NCBI GenBank assembly: GCA_007922225.1
Contig: ML679959.1
Span: forward strand, 19,864,913-19,928,912
Direction of reading: 5' to 3'
Origin: Emydura subglobosa
Lineage: Eukaryota; Chordata; Testudines; Chelidae
DNA length: 64,000 nucleotides
Shown here: one piece after another, positions 21,613 through 34,190 of the stretch
How the letters are laid out: each line of letters begins with the position of its first letter
How positions within the stretch are numbered: position 1 is the first letter of the stretch
The notes under the pieces: model-generated
Database searches by the model: none
What the model was told of the DNA's origin: nothing
Seen by the model: the letters and a program-made list of their open reading frames with translations, nothing else
Program-made: the position numbers and the translations under genes

Positions 21613-23618
21613 ATTTTATGTATTCTTTTCTGTTTTTGGTCTCCCACACTTTCAGAACTCTATATTATACTATAACTAAAAATACTTTGCCAGATGTGTT
21701 TGAATATTCTGTTGTCTGCAGAAAAACCTCCTGTCTCTGTAACTCTGTCACAAATTGACTAAGTGGCAGCATTTTGGGCCATGGGCGTATTTGCCATCTG
21801 TCTTCATAAACAATGCCAACTCTGCCAGTGTCACAGCTGCAGCCACCTATTAGCTTCTTGAAGGAACCGAATCTGACAAAAACACACACACCAGACTCAG
21901 CCGGCAATTTATTTACATTTTAGGCCATTTGTTTTCAATAACAAAATGCAAAAGGATACTGAAATCAGGCTAGGTTGCTCTTCGTTATCCAATGTTAATA
22001 ACTTAAAATAAGGAGGAGAGTCAGCAATTTTAGTTAGAGGTCCTAGGGGCACAGTTGGAGAGAGATTGAGAAGCAAACCTCTCAGAACAAAAACCCTGAG
22101 CAATTTAATTAGTGGTACTGAATCCACTGAATGTCAGTTAATTGCTTGAACAACTAGAAGGGCTTTGCTCCTACTGAGTTAACTGTATTAGCTCTCAGCA
22201 TCTCTATCCTACAATGCAGTTAAGGGAAAACGAAAGTCAAATCCTAAGTAGGGTTGCTAGTGTTGAGCATTGGGAAGGGGTTTCTTTTGAAAACGTCCCA
22301 AGGCCTTCCTTGGCACAGAATCCAGTTAAAGTGGTCAAACCTCTGTTTAGGATGCACTTCCTGGAAAACATAAATCCATTGTGGTTTTGAGGTATAACTT
22401 TTAAGTCCATGGCATGCAGTGAAACAATTAGCAGTTAGTATTTGACTTGCGTACATGAATCAAATTAACAAAGCCTCCAGGGGCATGAGACTTTTTCCAG
22501 CCCTATTCGGTAGGGTTGTGGTATCCAGGTCCCTGTAGTTAGCACCTACAACAGTCATTTATTTGAAGCCTGCTAATAAGGCAGATTGCCTCCAATCTCA
22601 TTGAGACCAGCAAGACTGCAATTTGTTGTGCAGTATTAAGCTATTGTTCATGTAGCACTTATAACTGGAGCGACAAGAATGAAGGCTGTTAAGGAGCATT
22701 GCTGGGAATCAATCAGGGATAATGAAATAGATATCATCTGAATAGTAATCAATTTTAATGATTGTATGGTACAGTAGCCTTTCAAGAAGAGGCTGCTATT
22801 CTCAGTTCAGTTCAGTTGAAAGCTCATGTGCTTCTAAGGTACAGCAGGTGCCATACTGAAGCAAATATAAAATGTGTTAAGATGAAGGGCTTTTTCCAGT
22901 AAAATTGTGGTTTTCCAGCATGACACTTTTCAGACCAGTACTAGTTCTTTCAATGAAATAGCTTTTCTGTATATTTCTATAGGGTCCAATCCTGGAATTC
23001 TTAGTGAAGCCTGCAGGATTTTCAAGTGCACCTATTTGACCAAATAAAAGCCTACATCATTGCATAAAAATAGACATTTGCACCTAAGAAATGGTTAACA
23101 ACATATGTGGACTAGAATGTTTGCATGTATTACTAGAACTAATTAGGAGATGATAGAAAATATTGCCCTAAATTTCTAGGTTACATTTAATAACTCTGAG
23201 CACTTATTTTTGTTGACTAACAATTAAATGAATACTGGATGAGTTTTATATATGCCCTCAGTACCATCTTAAATGTGAGATTACTTGTCATTGTGCAATT
23301 ATTGGGAGGTTGACAGCAAAGAACGCTCACAGCTTGCTGACTGAAGAGGTTGCCATCAATGACTCCTTGCAGGAGCGGTTTGCTGTCTTGTAGGACAGAA
23401 CTAGAATGCTGGAAATGTACTGTATTGTTCCTGTCTGGTTCTTAGATTTCTTATAAGTCAGTGTACCTGTAACTAGATGAGTGAGATCTTGGTCTTTACA
23501 TCAGTTAAGACAGAATACCAAGAGTGTATAATGCTGGGTTGTGACCTAGTCACACAGTCTTAGCCGTGGAACTGTAAAAACTGAAGTCCCTTTGTAACGT
23601 GGATCACAGAGTGAAAAT
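21613..23618. other. Intronic sequence, mostly unassigned
   Basis: A small piece at 22983-23030 (gggtccaatcctggaattcttagtgaag) resembles a palindromic MITE arm. No coding potential. Confidence 0.4.
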
Positions 23619-23619
23619 T

Positions 23620-23698
23620 TCAGACGGATATCCGTGTTAGTCTGTTTTCAGCAAAACAACGAGAGTTCTGTGGCACCTTAAAGACTAACTCGTTTTTA
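23620..23698 (-). repeat. Reptile interspersed-repeat 3' tail
   Basis: GGATATCCGTGTTAGTCTG, CAAAACAACGAGAGTTCTGT and GGCACCTTAAAGACTAAC form the reverse complement of the tail seen at 53836-53935. The class (LINE or SINE tail) is not certain. Confidence 0.75.
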
Positions 23699-26600
23699 GA
23701 GTGAAAATTGTAATGGGGACAGGGAGGAGGTGGCTGCATGTGAATGAGAAATGGTGCTCCCTCTTACCTAGTTAACCAACTCCCCTGTCCCACAGTGAAT
23801 CATCCTGATGATATTCTTCTTTCAGAATAAGATAAAACCCGAGAATATTACAGAAGAGAGCAGGGCAGAATAAAATGACTGATAACAGTATTTTCCCTTC
23901 TGTTGCCCCAATACTTTTCTCCCTGTCTCATTCTTTATTCTTACTATACTTCCTGCCCAGTCCACATGCCGGCTCATTTTTAAAAGAAATATCATATTAT
24001 CAGTGATAGTCATGCTTTATTTTTTGTTTCTCTTCTTCCATTTCTTTAGTGTTCACTCCGTCCATTTTTTTTTTACCACACTCATCACTATGGTATTTGA
24101 GCATATGCTCTTCCCAGGTTATGTGTTCTGAATTTTCTGTGCTCTCGCCTTCTCTTACCCTCTCCCCCATCACATTTTGTCCTCTTGCTGGTGCCTCCCC
24201 CCACACTTAAGCATAGACTCCCTCCATCACTTCCTTTAGAGCTCCCGCCACCTCCTCTCATCCTCTGCAGCCTTCAGCTTTCTATCCCTCCCCATTTCTC
24301 TCCCCGTTCCCCCTCATCCATTCATTTTTTCCTTCCCTACAATTTACCCACATAGGCATGAATGACTCCCAATATAGAAGTCAGGGTTCGTGAGTGCTTT
24401 GGAGCTGCCTAGGTACTAACTAAAGCCCCGCCTAGAAGGTAGAATCACTTTCTACAACACCTGTCAGCTGTTTTAAGCTACACCAGGAAGTGGAGGCCAC
24501 AGCTTGGATGTGGCGAATTGAAGAATTGCTGATGTGGGAGGCTTGTTGTGACCTGTGAATGTTTCTTACCGTGCATGTCATATTGGGTGCCATGGGCTTT
24601 TTCTGTCAGCTGAATTGCAGGCAGACGGTCACTGGGTGAGCCCTAATTGGTTCCCTAGGTTACTGGGAGCCCCAAAGGTATGCAAGGTTGAAATAATGTA
24701 AATTATAACCCTCTTCTCTCTCATAGACCTGCAGTTTGGTATGGTAGCAATTCCATTGCATGCAATATGGTCCCCCACTCAGAAGGAACCATTAGACACG
24801 AGGAAAATAGCTTGCATAGATTGTATGGGTGTAGAGTTAATTTTTATTTAATTTTTACTTTATTTATTATTATTATTTTATTTATACTATTGAAAGGCTT
24901 GATGCAGAAGAAGAGCCTACCAGTTCAAAAAAAAAATGTTTTTAAAATGCTGCCACCTGCCCCTCCTAATTAAAAATTGTACTTGTATATGTAGATGATG
25001 TATACCCATCTATATCCAGACACAAATACATTTCTTCTATGAAAATGTTATCAAATATTATCATTCCCCTAACGTTCGATGACATATCTTTGTTGTGGCA
25101 ATATACTGTGTCCTGATACAGTATGCAGAATTCGGGATATTTCCTTAATCTAATTAGGAAAGCAAAACCCAGATACTCCATGTTATGTTGAACAGTCTTC
25201 GGGGAGATACTAATGTACACAGATGTGCATTTTTTTTTCTTTTCCACTCCAAAGAAATGTACCAGCACTTGGAGTGTCTCTAGCTTTTCACAGGAACTAA
25301 GAGGTCAGAATTTGTTGTGAAGGTTTCATCACGTGAATCATTTGAAGCAGTAACTGACATTTTTGCAGGGAACACCTTTTTGCCTTTGGTATATCAGTCA
25401 CAAAGATAATTGCAAGTACAGCTCATGGGGAGAGTTCAGGGAACAATGGTAGGGTGGGACAAGCAAGTTCTGATTCTCCTCTCGCGTCAGTGTCAACAAG
25501 AGTAATTATTTTGACATCGATGGAGATAGAACGACATAAAACCAGTAGACATGAGATCAGAATCCAACCCTGTGACCACAATGAAAAAAACCCAGTAACC
25601 TCAAGAAAATAGAGTTGCGCTGATGATATAAACCCTTTGAAGTACTAATTCTGCCATTTCCACAGGAGCGTGTCCCTGTCTCTGATGGCAGAATTTGTCC
25701 CTGTGTTTGGATAAATATTTAATGGAAGGCCCTGGTCTGTCTACCCTTACATATATATACTCCTGTTTATGTCAATAGACTCTGTTGTGGTTAGCCAGAA
25801 TCACTGGAGTTATTTATCTCAAAGATGCATAGTGCTTATCAGAAGTCTCTCACACACGACCTTTTTTGGTTTGCTTATACTCAAGGGCTGCTGACAGGAA
25901 GCATTATCTGTCCTCAGGAGATTTCAGGACTGATTTTAGCTGGCTAGTCTTCTGGGAGTGCAAGATGGTGACAGCATCTTGCAGAATCCAACTGGGATCA
26001 TCCAACCAGATAGAGAGACAGTTTACAGGATTGAGGATTACAAGGCTGGGCTTGTATATTTTTCCCCTCAGTATAACACAAGTCAGCTACAATCTACGTG
26101 TTATAGGCCTTGGTCCTGGACTGAGAAACATGTGGGGTCAGGGTTGCACCTGCGTTTTTGAATGCAGGATCAGGGCTCTGTATGCTATAAATCAATGAAA
26201 TAAAAATATAATAGACTATTATGTGATGCTAATAAATGGTTATGTGGATATTTTTCATAAGCACTTTTTTAAATTCAAGCCAGCTAAACTTCTGAAAAAA
26301 TGTGCCAACCTATTTCTTGATTTTGGGTGAAATTACCCTGAATAATCTTCTTTCAGGAAAGAATGTTACTACATATGTGACACATTTAAAAAAAAAAAAA
26401 AGAATCCTTTAACTAAACAAATTATAGAGAGAATTTACTTTATTAAATATTCCAAGGAAAATACATCTTTTTATTATTTTGCATTTTCAGTGTATAATCC
26501 TCCAGTCACTTACTCGGTGAGCAACTTTATATGCACACACAATTAATTCCTGGCATTAGGGTTTGCAATATGATGCCCTTTATGATAACTATTTCATACA

Positions 26601-27000
26601 CAAAACAAACTATTAAGTATTTTTGTGAACTGATAATGTTATTGAAAAAGTCTCTTCCAATTAATCAAGATTATTTAAGGGGCACTAGAAAACATTACAT
26701 TTCCTTGTTATATCAAAAATACATCTCAGTGAATGTCCTTTCACTTTTTGCAGCCAGCGAGCTAAAATTTCATAAAATATGTATATGTATATAATTTGCA
26801 TAATTTATCTGTTTCCCCTTCTTTTCTTCAATTCTAGTAGATAATATTCAAATGATCAGATCTCCAATTTTTATGTCAATATTTTCCTTTGAAAACATTT
26901 AATCAACACAGTTCTGATTTATATTAGTAGTCTGTTTGATAATGAGAACAGTAAGTATAGCTTATGGAGTATTATGGTAGAAACTTGGGTATCCGTGTCT
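23699..27000. other. Intronic sequence with a pyrimidine-rich tract
   Basis: The plus strand is strongly C/T-rich at 24010-24350. A poly-A run of 14 lies at 26388-26401. No recognised gene or repeat family. Confidence 0.45.
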
Positions 27001-27002
27001 AA

Positions 27003-27258
27003 CAGAGCTGGTGAAAAAATGTTTGACAAAACAGTTTTCCATCAAAATTGAAATGTTTTTCACAGGGATGATTCTATTTTGATGATATTTTTAAATTGCA
27101 AACAGTTGAAACATTTCATTTCTATTGTGTCACTTTCATTAATTCCATTTTGACTTTTATATCATATTAAAATGTGTGCGTGTGTGTGTATAAAACATAA
27201 TAAAATTTGAAATGTCAGAATTTTCTACAAAACAAAATTCCCTTTCCCGACCAGAACT
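27003..27258. mobile_element. Palindromic turtle-type repeat ('agctggtgaaaaaa')
   Basis: Opens AGAGCTGGTGAAAAAATG and closes CCCTTTCCCGACCAGAACT, an imperfect inverted terminal pair. The interior has GTTTTCCATCAAAATTGAAA and ATTTTGATGATATTTTTAAA as in the recalled family. A (GT)n variant is inserted near 27175-27190. Confidence 0.55.
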
Positions 27259-27960
27259 AATATCTTAATTTGTCATTGTATATGAATGTAAATCGCTTCA
27301 AAACATGGTGTTTTTCATCCATCTGCCCACTATAACAAATTAGTCCTTTTTCCTCATAGTCCCATAAAAACATTCTTGTAACTGTAGAATTAGTCTTATG
27401 AAAGTCTATTAGAAGTAAGTTTTAGTGGGTCTTTCATTTTCACTAACACAAGTAACTGTAAAGTGTCAACCTATTCTTGTCTTTCCTTTGGTAGGGATTA
27501 CTCTAACCCCTCAAAATGAAGTATAACCACAAATTGTAATTTATTATTTGTATTGCAGAAGCGCATAGAAAGAAGCCTTGCTCATTGACCTGGTCCTTAA
27601 TCCCAAATGCTTAACAAAAAGATGGTTCCCAGAAAGCCTAGATAGATTAACAAATAGGCCTTCATTTTTCCCTCCTTATTTTTTCTACGTATGCCTAATT
27701 TATTTTAATTCTAGATTCTCAAATAAAATTGTTAACAAAATCTTAAAGTTTCAGTGGAATGTAGCTAACACTCACCTCTGACCACTCAGTAACAAATTAT
27801 GCTTTCCTGTCAAAAGTTTTAAACCTTAAAACACAAACACATTAAAAAGCAGAGAAAGGAGCAGCTAAGGGACCCAGCCAATTCCTCATTACCTATAATC
27901 TTTTATCACTCACTATTAGCTTTGCAATGAAAGTACAGTTTGTTTCTTTGCCTGCAGTAA
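27259..27960. other. Intronic sequence with no recognised feature
   Basis: A+T-rich DNA with nothing supportable. Confidence 0.4.
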
Positions 27961-27965
27961 TTAAA

Positions 27966-28010
27966 TTTGTTATTCTGTAAAGTGCTACAGGACTCTCGTT
28001 TTTTTTTTTT
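27966..28010 (+). repeat. Interspersed-repeat 3' tail with poly-T
   Basis: GTAAAGTGCTACAGGACTCTC, then T12, is a short copy of the tail at 53836-53935. Confidence 0.5.
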
Positions 28011-29400
28011 TATGTTGACTGGACTATACTGAAACACGCCTTTTAACAATAACTTTTTTTCTTTTTTTTTTCTTTTTTGTGTGTTTTGGAACTTTCCCTG
28101 TTTTGTTTTGTTTTTTATGAAGGCTAAAAATTTACATTAAGTTGGTAGATAAGGCCCAAGGAAGGGGAGCTTTGCTTCTCCAGTTTTTGAGGCCCATCGA
28201 CACATGGCTAGTCCAGAAAAGTTTAGCAAGTCCATAGGAAAGAGATGTGTATGAATACAGGCATGTGAGATGTAATGATAGAAGTCTATGGATGAGACTA
28301 GAGAGGGAGAGTTTTCTGTCCCTTGGAAACTGTGGCTACTTTTAAAAAGACTAATCAGGAGCTTCATCTTGTGTAGATAGTTGCCACCAATTTTAAAAGA
28401 TTCTAGTCCCACTTGAGCACCCAGCACTTGGACTTTGCTATATAATATCTCCCATTTTAGTTCTGAGCAAATTCCAGAAGGTGGTGGTTGTGTAAAAATC
28501 GTTAAATGACACAAGTCAAGGAATTCCTCCCCTCTCCTCCATCATCATCAACTGGGAGTTGTCAGAATGGTCTTGTACTGATCATCCTTACTATTGAAAC
28601 CCTGGTAGAATAGGGAGAGTTTTCTTAATAGTTTTGGAATTTGCTTCCAACTGAAGGCCACCTGAGGCCAAGTCTGATGCAGTTCAGGTCTCACTGTATA
28701 ATTCAATTTTTGTCAGTCTGTAAGTATTATGAATATTATTCAGGAGCAAAAGGTGCCAAAGCCAGGAAATGGTTTGGGTTATGACCATTTGTTAGCAACA
28801 GTTATTGAATACTTTCATTTTTAATAAATGCAACTCAGCATTGGCATGATGGGGACAGCGATGTACACTATTAAATATATACAACAAGCTGGGGAAATAG
28901 GCATACAGTTATGAATAAAGTTTCCATATCCTGTCAACTATGTAGGGATTGAGGCAAGAAACTGAATTATTCATAGTGTTCTCAGTATAAGGCAAATGGA
29001 AGCTGCCACTGTGCTGCTAGCAATGCAAATAACTTACATGGTCCAAATAATATTTTTCAGTATCGCTAAGCTTATTTTTCAATGTTAACATTTCTGGAGA
29101 GTATTTGTTTTATGAACCCTTTATTCCACGAGAAGGAAAGAGTTAATTTTATATGGTGGCTCAGAATCCTAGCACTGAACCTTTGAGGGATTTTGTTCCT
29201 AAATTATTCAGCATATTCACTAAGAAGATGGATAAGACATTGTGTTTGGGAAGATACTATGGGTATGTCTTTTCTGCTAATGAAAAACCTAATCACCTTA
29301 GTTTTTTACTTGAAATGAGTTCTATAAAGGCCATTTCATATGATCTGACAGAAATAGTCAGTTATGGCCATCTATCCATTTATATTGGAGTTGTGTGTCT
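28011..29400. other. Intronic sequence, T-rich at its start
   Basis: T-rich runs at 28050-28120. A 125-codon frame on the minus strand (28514-28137) resembles no protein I know. Confidence 0.4.
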
Positions 29401-29403
29401 GTA

Positions 29404-29438
<35 letters not shown>
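29404..29438. repeat. (CA)17 microsatellite
   Basis: Uninterrupted CA run, the longest pure dinucleotide repeat in the window and a likely length polymorphism. Confidence 0.95.
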
Positions 29439-29444
29439 CTATTT

Positions 29445-29765
29445 TGGCTATGTCAACACTTACAGTGGACTGTAGAATAAAAACACTGCATGCTGCGCCC
29501 TTCCTGCCCTCCAGCAATGTGAGACTGTGGCACTGTTTAGGTGACACGCCAGAACCCTAGGATATGTTCCCTATTTGGCTCTCTACATACACAAGCAGTG
29601 CCTCCCACATCTACACTGCTATTTTTAAGGCCAGATGAAGGAAAAGGCTCTTGCGTGGGGTGGGCCAGCGGGGAGAGGCTCCAGCAGTGTGGAAGCAGCC
29701 TGCTTTTCACGGTGGTGTGTAGCTATGTGGACCCTACACATCACAGCTTTTGTAGACAATGCCTT
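29445..29765. mobile_element. hAT-like MITE
   Basis: GGCTATGTCAACACTTACAG at the left, CACATCTACACTGCTATTTT in the middle, and TGTAGCTATGTGGACCCTAC plus GTAGACAATGCC at the right. These are the same 'gtctacact' terminal words as the elements at 15396 and 32963. Confidence 0.55.
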
Positions 29766-30185
29766 ATATATTAGCTATAAATATTGTGCCTATATTTCAT
29801 ACCTGTGTAAATACTTATTACTGCTCACTACGGTTAAGGTTCAAGCCTGATATCTAGTCTAATCTTATCTCTCTTGCCCTTTCTGTTACCCATACCTCCA
29901 GTTGGGTTGTTGGAGCTCTGGCATTATGATGATGATGATGCATGTGTTATAAATGCCTAAATAGATACTTAAGGTTCGATCCTACAAGTGCCCTCAATTC
30001 TCAGTGAAGTCAGTTAGAGTAGGGTCACTCAGCACCTCACCAGGGGTATATGTTAAATATATTTTTTCAAATGATTCTGCATTTTGTAATAGAGACACTG
30101 TTTATCGCCACCATATACAATGTGTATAAATGTACATACAAGTGCTGTGTACATAACATTCATAGTGCCTCGTCTTGTTTTTGCT

Positions 30186-31030
30186 GAGATCACAGAATCA
30201 TAGAAATGTAGGATAGATCATCTAGTCCTGTCCCCTGCACTGAAGCAGGACGAAGTGTTATCTAGACCATCCCTGACAGGTGTTTGTCTAACCTGCTCTT
30301 AAGAACCTCCACTGATGGCAATTCCACAACCTCCCTAGCTAATTTGTTCCAGGACTTAAGTACTCTTACAGTTAAGAAGTTTTTTGTAATGTCTAACCTA
30401 AATCTTCCTTGCTGCAATTTAAGCCAATTACTTCTTGTCCAGTCTTCAGTGGTTAAGAAGAACTATTTATCATCCTCCTCTGTATTGTTATACCTTTTAC
30501 GTACTTGAAGACTTTATCATGCCTCCTTAGTCTTCTCTTCTCCAGCATAGACAAACCCCTTTTTTTAAATCTTTCTTTGCAGGTCATGTTTTCTAGATCT
30601 TTAATTACTCTTGTTGCTCTCCTCTGGACTTTCTCCAGTTTGTCCACATCTTTCCCAAAGTGTGGTGCTCAGAACTGGACACCATACTCCCATCTGAGGG
30701 CTTATCAGTGCTGAATGGAAGAATTGCTTATCCTGTCTTGCTTACAACACTCCTGCTAATTCACACCTGAAAGATGTTTCTTTTTTTTGAAACAATGTTG
30801 CAAATATTTAGTTTGTGATCCTCAATGACCCCAGAATCTTTTCTGCAGTACTCCTTCCTTGGCAGTCATTTCCCTTTTTGTATTTGTGCAATTGATTATT
30901 CATTCCTAATTGTGGTACTTTGGATTTTTCATTATTGAATTTCATCCTATTTATTTCATACCATTTCTCCAGTTTGCCATGATAATTTTGAATTCTAATC
31001 CTGTCTTCCAAAACACTTGCATAACTCATT
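30186..31030 (-). mobile_element. CR1 LINE 3' end, bird/turtle-type subfamily
   Basis: Begins ATCACAGAATCATAGAAATG, then GACCATCCCTGACAGGTGTT, AACCTCCCTAGCTAATTTGT, GTTGCTCTCCTCTGGACTTT and GGTGCTCAGAACTGGACACC. On the minus strand, 30647-30453 still reads LEKVQRRATRVIKDL, a known CR1 ORF2 C-terminal motif. Frames are broken. It belongs to a different subfamily from the copies at 716 and 21005. Confidence 0.92.
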
Positions 31031-31274
31031 GACTTCTATGGGAGCAATAATAGGCAGAGCCTTGGTTTGCATGCAAGATCTATAATTCTTATGTTGTACT
31101 TATATAAACTGCAGGTTAGTACTTTATTTCCTGTGACATAATCTTCTGTTGTTCTGTGTTTGTTTTATAGTGGTAAATATTTCTGTAAGCCTCATGTATA
31201 TGTGAAAGGGTTTTACTTTCTTGCCATATTTCAAATGAAACGGAGAAAATGATGATGTACAGTTAAAGACAAAA

Positions 31275-31600
31275 AAAATCAATCTGTTTAGCTTATCAAA
31301 AAGAAGATTGAAAAATGACTTGACTACAGTGTGTAAGTTCCTTCATTGGAAAAATACCGGGTTTTAAAGGAGTCTTCTATCTAGCAGAGAAAAGCCTAAC
31401 AAGAACCAGTGGCTGGAAGTTGAAACCAAACAAGTTGAAATTAGAAATAAGGCACTTCTCTTTTTTTAAAAACAGCGAGGGTAGTTAACCATTGGAACAA
31501 ACCACCAAGGGAAGCAGGGGATTCTCCATTTCTTGATATCTCCCAGAAAGGTACCCAGTCTTGATTTGAAGATCTACTTTAGCCGTTTTCTAAACATTTT
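31275..31600 (+). mobile_element. CR1 LINE 3' fragment
   Basis: ATCTGTTTAGCTTATCAAAA, GTGGCTGGAAGTTGAAACCA, AATTAGAAATAAGGCAC, AGGGTAGTTAACCATTGGAA, GATTCTCCATTTCTTGATAT in the order seen in the CR1 3' region. The terminal part is missing. Confidence 0.8.
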
Positions 31601-32150
31601 GATTTTGATATAAACAGTGTTTTTAACTGACAAAATGCTTTGATGAAAAATTTCTGACTAGCATAAATATTCATTGTATAAATTATGTGAAGTGTTGGCT
31701 TATCAATGGAGGTCAAAGAGTGTGGCTGAATTCTACATCTGTTTTGAACTCACTCAGAAACGTTTCCGTTGATTCCCTTCTCAGAACTTTGTGTCACAAA
31801 GTTGGTCAGCCACAGATAACTATTTTGCCTTTCTTTCTTTTGACTAAAGCATCATTTGAAAGCAGTATTTTCTGCCAGAAAAAAAAAGATATCTGACTTT
31901 TCATATATTGTGTATCATTTTCATAATGGTTGTACAGGTTTTCCTTCCCTTCTAACACTGCTTGGATCTGATCTTATTTTTCAGTCATTTACTAGATCTT
32001 TCCTTTGAGCTTTTACAGGATTTGATTTGCATCACTTATGGTCAGCAAATTTCAAGTTTCTTTTTGTTCCTCCTTTTCTTCCTAATGTTGTGACCAATTT
32101 CTACCTAATCGGTCTTGTTAACATTATAAATTTTGTTCTCTTTAAAGGCA
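31601..32150. other. Intronic sequence with no recognised feature
   Basis: A+T-rich DNA. Nothing supportable. Confidence 0.4.
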
Positions 32151-32208
32151 GATTTTCTAAGGCACACGGCCTTAGGTACCTAACTCATTTGTGCCTTTGA
32201 AAATCTCA
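32151..32208. repeat. Small palindromic MITE
   Basis: AGATTTTCTAAGGCAC pairs with GTGCCTTTGAAAATCT across a short loop (ggccttaggtacctaactca). Confidence 0.65.
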
Positions 32209-32389
32209 ACCTTGTTATATAAACTGTTTGCAGAAACTCCATGCTTATATGTTGTTATAAATAAAATGTGGGTTATTTGCAAGCAGTCTTATAATTTTGA
32301 AGTTACAGTTATGGAACAGAGGATTGCCAAACTAGCCTTTCATAGGGCCAATCTGTCCAATGTTTTGCCTCCTATTTTGGCACCAAAAT

Positions 32390-32532
32390 AAGGGCCAGTT
32401 TTTCAAGAGCTGTCAACAGCCAGCAGCTCCCATTGTGACATTGAAAACCAGGTTTTCAAAAGAGCTCAGTACCCAATGTGCACTTATTTTGACTCCTGCG
32501 TGGGAGATGAGCACTCGTGAAAATCTGTCCCC
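32390..32532. repeat. Palindromic MITE
   Basis: GGGCCAGTTTTTCAAGAGC at the left and GCACTCGTGAAAATCTGTCCC at the right form imperfect inverted ends; GGTTTTCAAAAGAGCTCAGT lies inside. Confidence 0.55.
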
Positions 32533-32962
32533 AGTTATAAATGCAATACCCTTTTGCAAATATGTTCCTAAATGGACAGTGAATTAATTGCATTTCTCTA
32601 ATTTATCTTTACTTTAGAACTTTTAAAGGCTCATTCCATCAAGATGAAATGGCCTCTTTGATTTTACCTATAATATTCCTATTCCTAAACATGCCCGGCT
32701 GCTGCCTTGCAGATCTCAATGTATATTCTTCAAACCATTATAGCTTAGGCTGACATTGACTTTGTGACACAGAGTTGTTAAATTTGTTTCAAAATCCACT
32801 GTTGTTATTCATGCCCTCTGTAGGGTATACATTTGTCATTGCTACAAACAACATAATTCAAATATTAGGGTAAAGCAAAACTATTTAATAGAAAGTGTTC
32901 CTGTGAGACGAAATTTTAGGAGCATTATTAAGATTAACTCTATAGTGTCAATATTATAATCA

Positions 32963-33250
32963 TAGGCCTTGTCTACGCTGGCAGGGCTGTGTAGGGTATG
33001 TGTAGTGGAAAGCAGACTGTGTCCACAATGCGAAGTGAAGCTACGTGCAGTAGTGGAAGTCTCCGGGAGGGGGAAAACTCTGCCAAGCCTTTCACTGCTG
33101 CCTTCCCCCCTGCTAGAACCTTTTCCTGCTGCTGGAGTCTTTCACTGCCGTATGTAGGTATATGCTGCGGTGGATATGTAGGCTACTTTTTTCACTGCAG
33201 TGTTTAGCCACACATACCCTACACACTGCTCCCTGTATAGACAAATACTA
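32963..33250. mobile_element. hAT-like MITE with long inverted ends
   Basis: The left end AGGCCTTGTCTACGCTGG CAGGG then TGTAGGGTATGTGT pairs with ACACATACCCTACA, CCCTG and TATAGACAAATAC at the right. The 14-nt inner arm is a perfect inverted match. No transposase coding remains. Confidence 0.75.
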
Positions 33251-33289
33251 TGGTTACAGTTGGTTAAATATAGTTATAATTTAGCACCA

Positions 33290-33490
33290 CAATGCTAAAA
33301 TTAGCAGTGTAGCTGTGGGAAGCACTGCTTGAGTGTGTAGAGAGCTGTATAGGGTATATACTCTAATGTTCTGGCATGTCTTTACTCGCCTAAGCAATGC
33401 CTCACTGTCTACACTGCTGTTTATCCCCGTGCTATGGGTGTGTGCAGTGTATGTACACGCCACAGTAAGTGTAGCCACAGCGATACTTTC
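33290..33490. mobile_element. Second hAT-like MITE, adjacent
   Basis: TTAGCAGTGTAGCTGTGGGA and CACTGTCTACACTGCTGTTT form inverted ends, then GTAAGTGTAGCCACAGCG follows as if closing an outer element. Suggests nested or composite MITEs. Confidence 0.6.
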
Positions 33491-34010
33491 CTATCAGAAA
33501 TACTCTGCTTCTTCACTGTAATCAGTATGAGTCCAGAAGAGGTGGTCTGTCTTCATATCTGAAATAATTGGAAATAACTCCACATTTTGAAAATAGAGAA
33601 TATTTTAATACCTATTGGTGCATGGCTTTAAATGTTGTCGCTGGGGCATCTGATACAGTTGCCATTGACTTTTCCAGAAATCATATAGTATTCAAATATC
33701 CATCACAATTTCAGAGAAATAATTGTTTCTGTTGAAATTGCATAAGGTCTAGAGAAGACTGGGGCCTCGTATGATTTCAGTGAGAGAGATATACATTTAT
33801 TAAAAATAAAAATAAATCAGTAAGTCACACATGAAAATGAATAGCTGAGCCTGTGATGTTGTAAATTAAGCAGAGTTGGACTTGGTAATTACTTTGATGG
33901 AAGATAATAGAGCAAACTCAAAATATAATAGGAAATGGATTTTGGTTTGTCGGTGGGTGGTACCCTTCTTTCTGAGTCAGCACTCAACTAATGGTCCCAG
34001 AGAAAGTAAT
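33491..34010. other. Intronic sequence with no recognised feature
   Basis: A+T-rich DNA. Nothing supportable. Confidence 0.4.
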
Positions 34011-34011
34011 G

Positions 34012-34190
34012 TTGCTGAAGTGCTGGCTTTTGGGTGAGACATAAAACAAGAATCTTGGCAAGGTTTTCGGTTTTTATTTGTCATCACAGGTCCCATAGCA
34101 TTCTTTCCCTCTACTTCTCCTGCCAAGTAGGAATATTAATTCTGGTTTCTTGATGAGATTTCAATGTAGGTAACTCCATTATACTCACCT
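34012..34190 (+). mobile_element. L2-type LINE 3'-end remnant
   Basis: GAAGTGCTGGCTTTTGGGTG, AGACATAAAAC, CATCACAGGTCCCATAGCAT follow the recalled L2 tail order (…ctttcggatgagacgtaaaac…gtcattaaagatcccatggca…). Heavily decayed. Confidence 0.5.

Noticed and set aside
25866..26198. 110-codon open frame on the plus strand
   Set aside because: Two overlapping frames are open in the same region and neither resembles a protein. No paired splice signals.
28137..28514. 125-codon open frame on the minus strand
   Set aside because: No family motif, hydrophobic pattern or conserved-looking composition. Length is compatible with chance in a 64-kb window.
30453..30647. Short frame reading LEKVQRRATRVIKDL as a cellular gene
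   Set aside because: It is a well-known CR1 ORF2 C-terminal motif within a CR1 3' end, not a host gene.
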